Assembly: GCA_965230625.1 (NCBI GenBank) | Contig: CBDDLL010000001.1 | Coordinates: 1,426,001 to 1,490,000, forward strand | DNA: 64,000 nt | Source of the DNA: Saccharicrinis sp965230625 | Lineage (GTDB): Bacteria; Bacteroidota; Bacteroidia; Bacteroidales; Marinilabiliaceae | Direction: 5' to 3' | Shown here: in pieces, positions 62,340 through 64,000 of the stretch | Position numbering within the stretch: position 1 is the stretch's first letter | How the letters are laid out: each line of letters opens with the position of its first letter | The notes under the pieces: model-generated | What the model was told of the DNA's origin: nothing | The model's database searches: none | Seen by the model: the letters and a program-made list of their open reading frames with translations, nothing else | Program-made: the position numbers and the translations under genes

Positions 62340-63022
62340 AATGTAAATAAAATTTTAGTTGTTAATAAAAATTATTAGATATAAATAATACAAATTCTAA
62401 ACCATAAATGTTTAATTAAACCATTACAATAAGTTTTTCTCTATAATCTTAATAACTCCAAATTAGACCACAAAGTTACATGGGGAGTGTTGTATTTATG
62501 TTAATGTTTGAGCAGTTGATTTATTTAGGTGACGAATGGAAGTGAAGTAAAAAAACAGTTAAATATTTGTAAAAAGGTGTTTAAAAATTAGAGTTAACGA
62601 GAGCTAATTAATTATTTGAACAATAATAAATATTTGATTCTCATTGTAAGTGTTTATGGTAAGAATTGAATGTAATAATGAATGCAATATCAGGGCTGTA
62701 TGGTATTTAGCTCCATGTCTTAAGTTGTGGGTCTATTAATCAGAATGTAAGAGGTTTTGCTTTAAAATGATCATAATATTGAATACTTATGTTATTAAAT
62801 TAATTTTAGTATCAACCCTTGCATTAAGGAAAAAAAATCCTTTATTTTGTGTTATTATGATGACTGTCTATTACATAACGCCCCGTTTCTGTTTTATCAA
62901 GTGGTAAATACTTCCAACTTTTACAAGGAGGGGTAGTTTTCAATTTTACATCTTAAGATTTCAGGCAAACTTATGTTTGCATTCATTTTCATCAATTTAT
63001 TATTCACTTAAAATTATCTATC
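62340..63022. other. long intergenic region ahead of the MATE leader ORF
   Basis: No gene is visible. One perfect short hairpin GCAAAC-TTAT-GTTTGC (62965-62980) lies about 43 bp ahead of the leader ORF. The remainder is AT-rich. A structured leader RNA is possible, but I cannot match any riboswitch class to it. Confidence 0.4.
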
Positions 63023-63145
63023 ATGAGAAATTACATTAACATGTCAAAAGCTGTGCGTGTGTTTACACCAAATTATCTTTTTACAATTGTAAAACAAGCG
63101 AGTATTTCCCGATGTTATATTTTTCAACGACAGAACCATGACTAA
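63023..63145 (+). CDS. 40-codon upstream ORF overlapping the MATE gene start
   Basis: ATG 63023 opens a 40-codon frame starting MRNYINMSKAVRVFTPNYLF and ending FQRQNHD. Its stop TAA (63143-63145) lies 8 nt inside the MATE coding sequence, so both frames share the ATGACTAA junction. This could couple translation of the transporter to that of the leader, or reduce it. There is no resemblance to known leader peptides, and a chance ORF is possible. Confidence 0.35.
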   Translation: MRNYINMSKAVRVFTPNYLFTIVKQASISRCYIFQRQNHD

Positions 63146-64000
63146 TTTTCAAATATCTAAACAACAAAAAAACTTTTTGTGGCAAAAATTTTCTTCTTTT
63201 TGCTCTAATGTGTGGCAAGCACTAATGGGTGTATCTGCCGATTATACCAAAATAAAACTTAGTAAAGCTATTTTTTTATTGGCTATTCCTATGGTACTCG
63301 AAATGGTAATGGAATCAATCTTTGCCATTGTTGATATTTACTTTGTAGCCAAGTTAGGACCCGATGCAATTGCTGCTGTAGGTATTACAGAATCTGTAAT
63401 TACAATTGTTTATGCTATTGCTTTTGGACTTAGTATGGCAACAACAGCCTTGGTTTCTCGCAGAATTGGAGAAAAAAGACCTGTAAAAGCAGCTCATGTT
63501 GCATGGCAAGCCATTGTAACAGGAATTATTGTTTCGTTTTTAATAGCCATACCAGGATTTCTTTTTTCGAAACAATTGCTTGGTTTAATGGGAGCCTCTG
63601 AATATTTAATTGATCACTTTAGTGGTTACCCTAAGATCATGCTGGCAGGAAATATGGTGATTATGTTGATTTTTATTAACAATGCAATATTTCGTGGTGC
63701 CGGAGATGCTGCTATTTCATTAAGAGTATTGGTTATTGCCAATGGGCTCAATATTATTCTTGATCCAGTTTTAATTTTAGGCTTAGGTCCATTCCCCAAA
63801 TTAGGAATAGAAGGTGCAGCATTAGCTACAAATATTGGGAGAGGTGTTGCTGTTTTATACCAGTTTTATATTTTGTTCAAAGGATCTGCCAGAGTTAAAC
63901 TAATTAGAAGTAAATTAAGAATAGATTGGAGGAGAATTTGGAAAGTGTTGAATGTTGCGTCAGGTGGAATCTTTCAATCATTAATTGCTACTTCTAGTTG
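63138..64000 (+). CDS. MATE-family multidrug/Na+ antiporter, N-terminal part
   Basis: ATG 63138 opens a frame of at least 287 codons that runs off the right edge. After a 35-residue hydrophilic lead, the protein shows the MATE pattern: AIFLLAIPMVLEMVMESIFA, IVDIYFVAKLGPDAIAAVGI, YAIAFGLSMATTALVSRRIG, FINNAIFRGAGDAAISLRVL and GLNIILDPVLILGLGPFPKL with GIEGAALATNIGRGVAVLYQ. About seven of the usual twelve helices are visible. It would export drugs or metabolites using an ion gradient. The specific substrate is not known. Confidence 0.92.
   Translation, partial: MTNFQISKQQKNFLWQKFSSFCSNVWQALMGVSADYTKIKLSKAIFLLAIPMVLEMVMESIFAIVDIYFVAKLGPDAIAAVGITESVITIVYAIAFGLSMATTALVSRRIGEKRPVKAAHVAWQAIVTGIIVSFLIAIPGFLFSKQLLGLMGASEYLIDHFSGYPKIMLAGNMVIMLIFINNAIFRGAGDAAISLRVLVIANGLNIILDPVLILGLGPFPKLGIEGAALATNIGRGVAVLYQFYILFKGSARVKLIRSKLRIDWRRIWKVLNVASGGIFQSLIATSS

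Overview
The window looks like chromosome of a marine-type member of the Bacteroidota, most likely class Bacteroidia (Marinilabiliales or relatives; the order is a guess). The evidence is the low GC content, the Bacteroidota promoter form TAnnTTTG ahead of several genes, at least four proteins ending in type IX secretion (T9SS) sorting domains, two TonB-dependent receptor loci (one with an ECF sigma/FecR pair), YD/RHS proteins of the Bacteroidota type and a propeller-type sensor. I saw no rRNA, tRNA, CRISPR array, transposase or integrase.

Layout. 0-5 kb: the N-terminus of an HU/SPOR-type protein, two overlapping paralogous flippase-like membrane proteins, then a divergent rsmA-mgtE operon. 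5-8.4 kb: a surface lipoprotein and a secreted GH26-like glycosidase with a T9SS tail. 8.4-17.7 kb: a vitamin B12 capture locus read leftward from a cobalamin riboswitch (17483-17655). It holds two paralogous T9SS-secreted proteins, a large T9SS-secreted propeller protein, a BtuB-like TonB receptor and a BtuG-like propeller lipoprotein. 17.8-20.4 kb: a scrappy accessory stretch with an orphan Imm11-like immunity gene behind the tail of a lost toxin gene, a YchJ-like gene, a DUF2293 gene and the C-terminal stubs of two XRE-type regulators. 20.4-31.5 kb: a leftward RHS operon. It has two trimeric-adhesin/tail-fibre-like proteins (one with three near-identical 324-bp repeats), a large YD partner protein, an RHS protein ending in a HEMGH metallopeptidase-like tip, and a small lipoprotein that is the candidate immunity protein.

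31.9-41.1 kb: glutamate synthase gltB-gltD and divergent priA. 41.3-44.8 kb: an SDR-GH43 xylosidase-SDR operon for plant polysaccharide use. 44.9-50.5 kb: a small membrane protein, a sigma/anti-sigma/TonB-receptor (fecIRA-type) locus and a decayed cupin gene. 50.8-53.9 kb: a KamA-type radical SAM enzyme convergent with a CysJ-like diflavin reductase. 54.2-57.2 kb: an SGNH hydrolase plus MBOAT acyltransferase pair. 57.4-62.3 kb: a large propeller sensor whose histidine-kinase H-box lacks the histidine, a YugP-like membrane zinc peptidase and a small winged-helix protein. 63.0 kb to the end: a 40-codon upstream ORF overlapping the start of a MATE transporter that runs off the window.

The strongest leads are the B12 locus that combines lipoprotein-type and T9SS-type surface proteins under one riboswitch, the RHS operon with its metallopeptidase tip and nearby toxin/immunity debris, and the sensor with a missing phospho-acceptor histidine.
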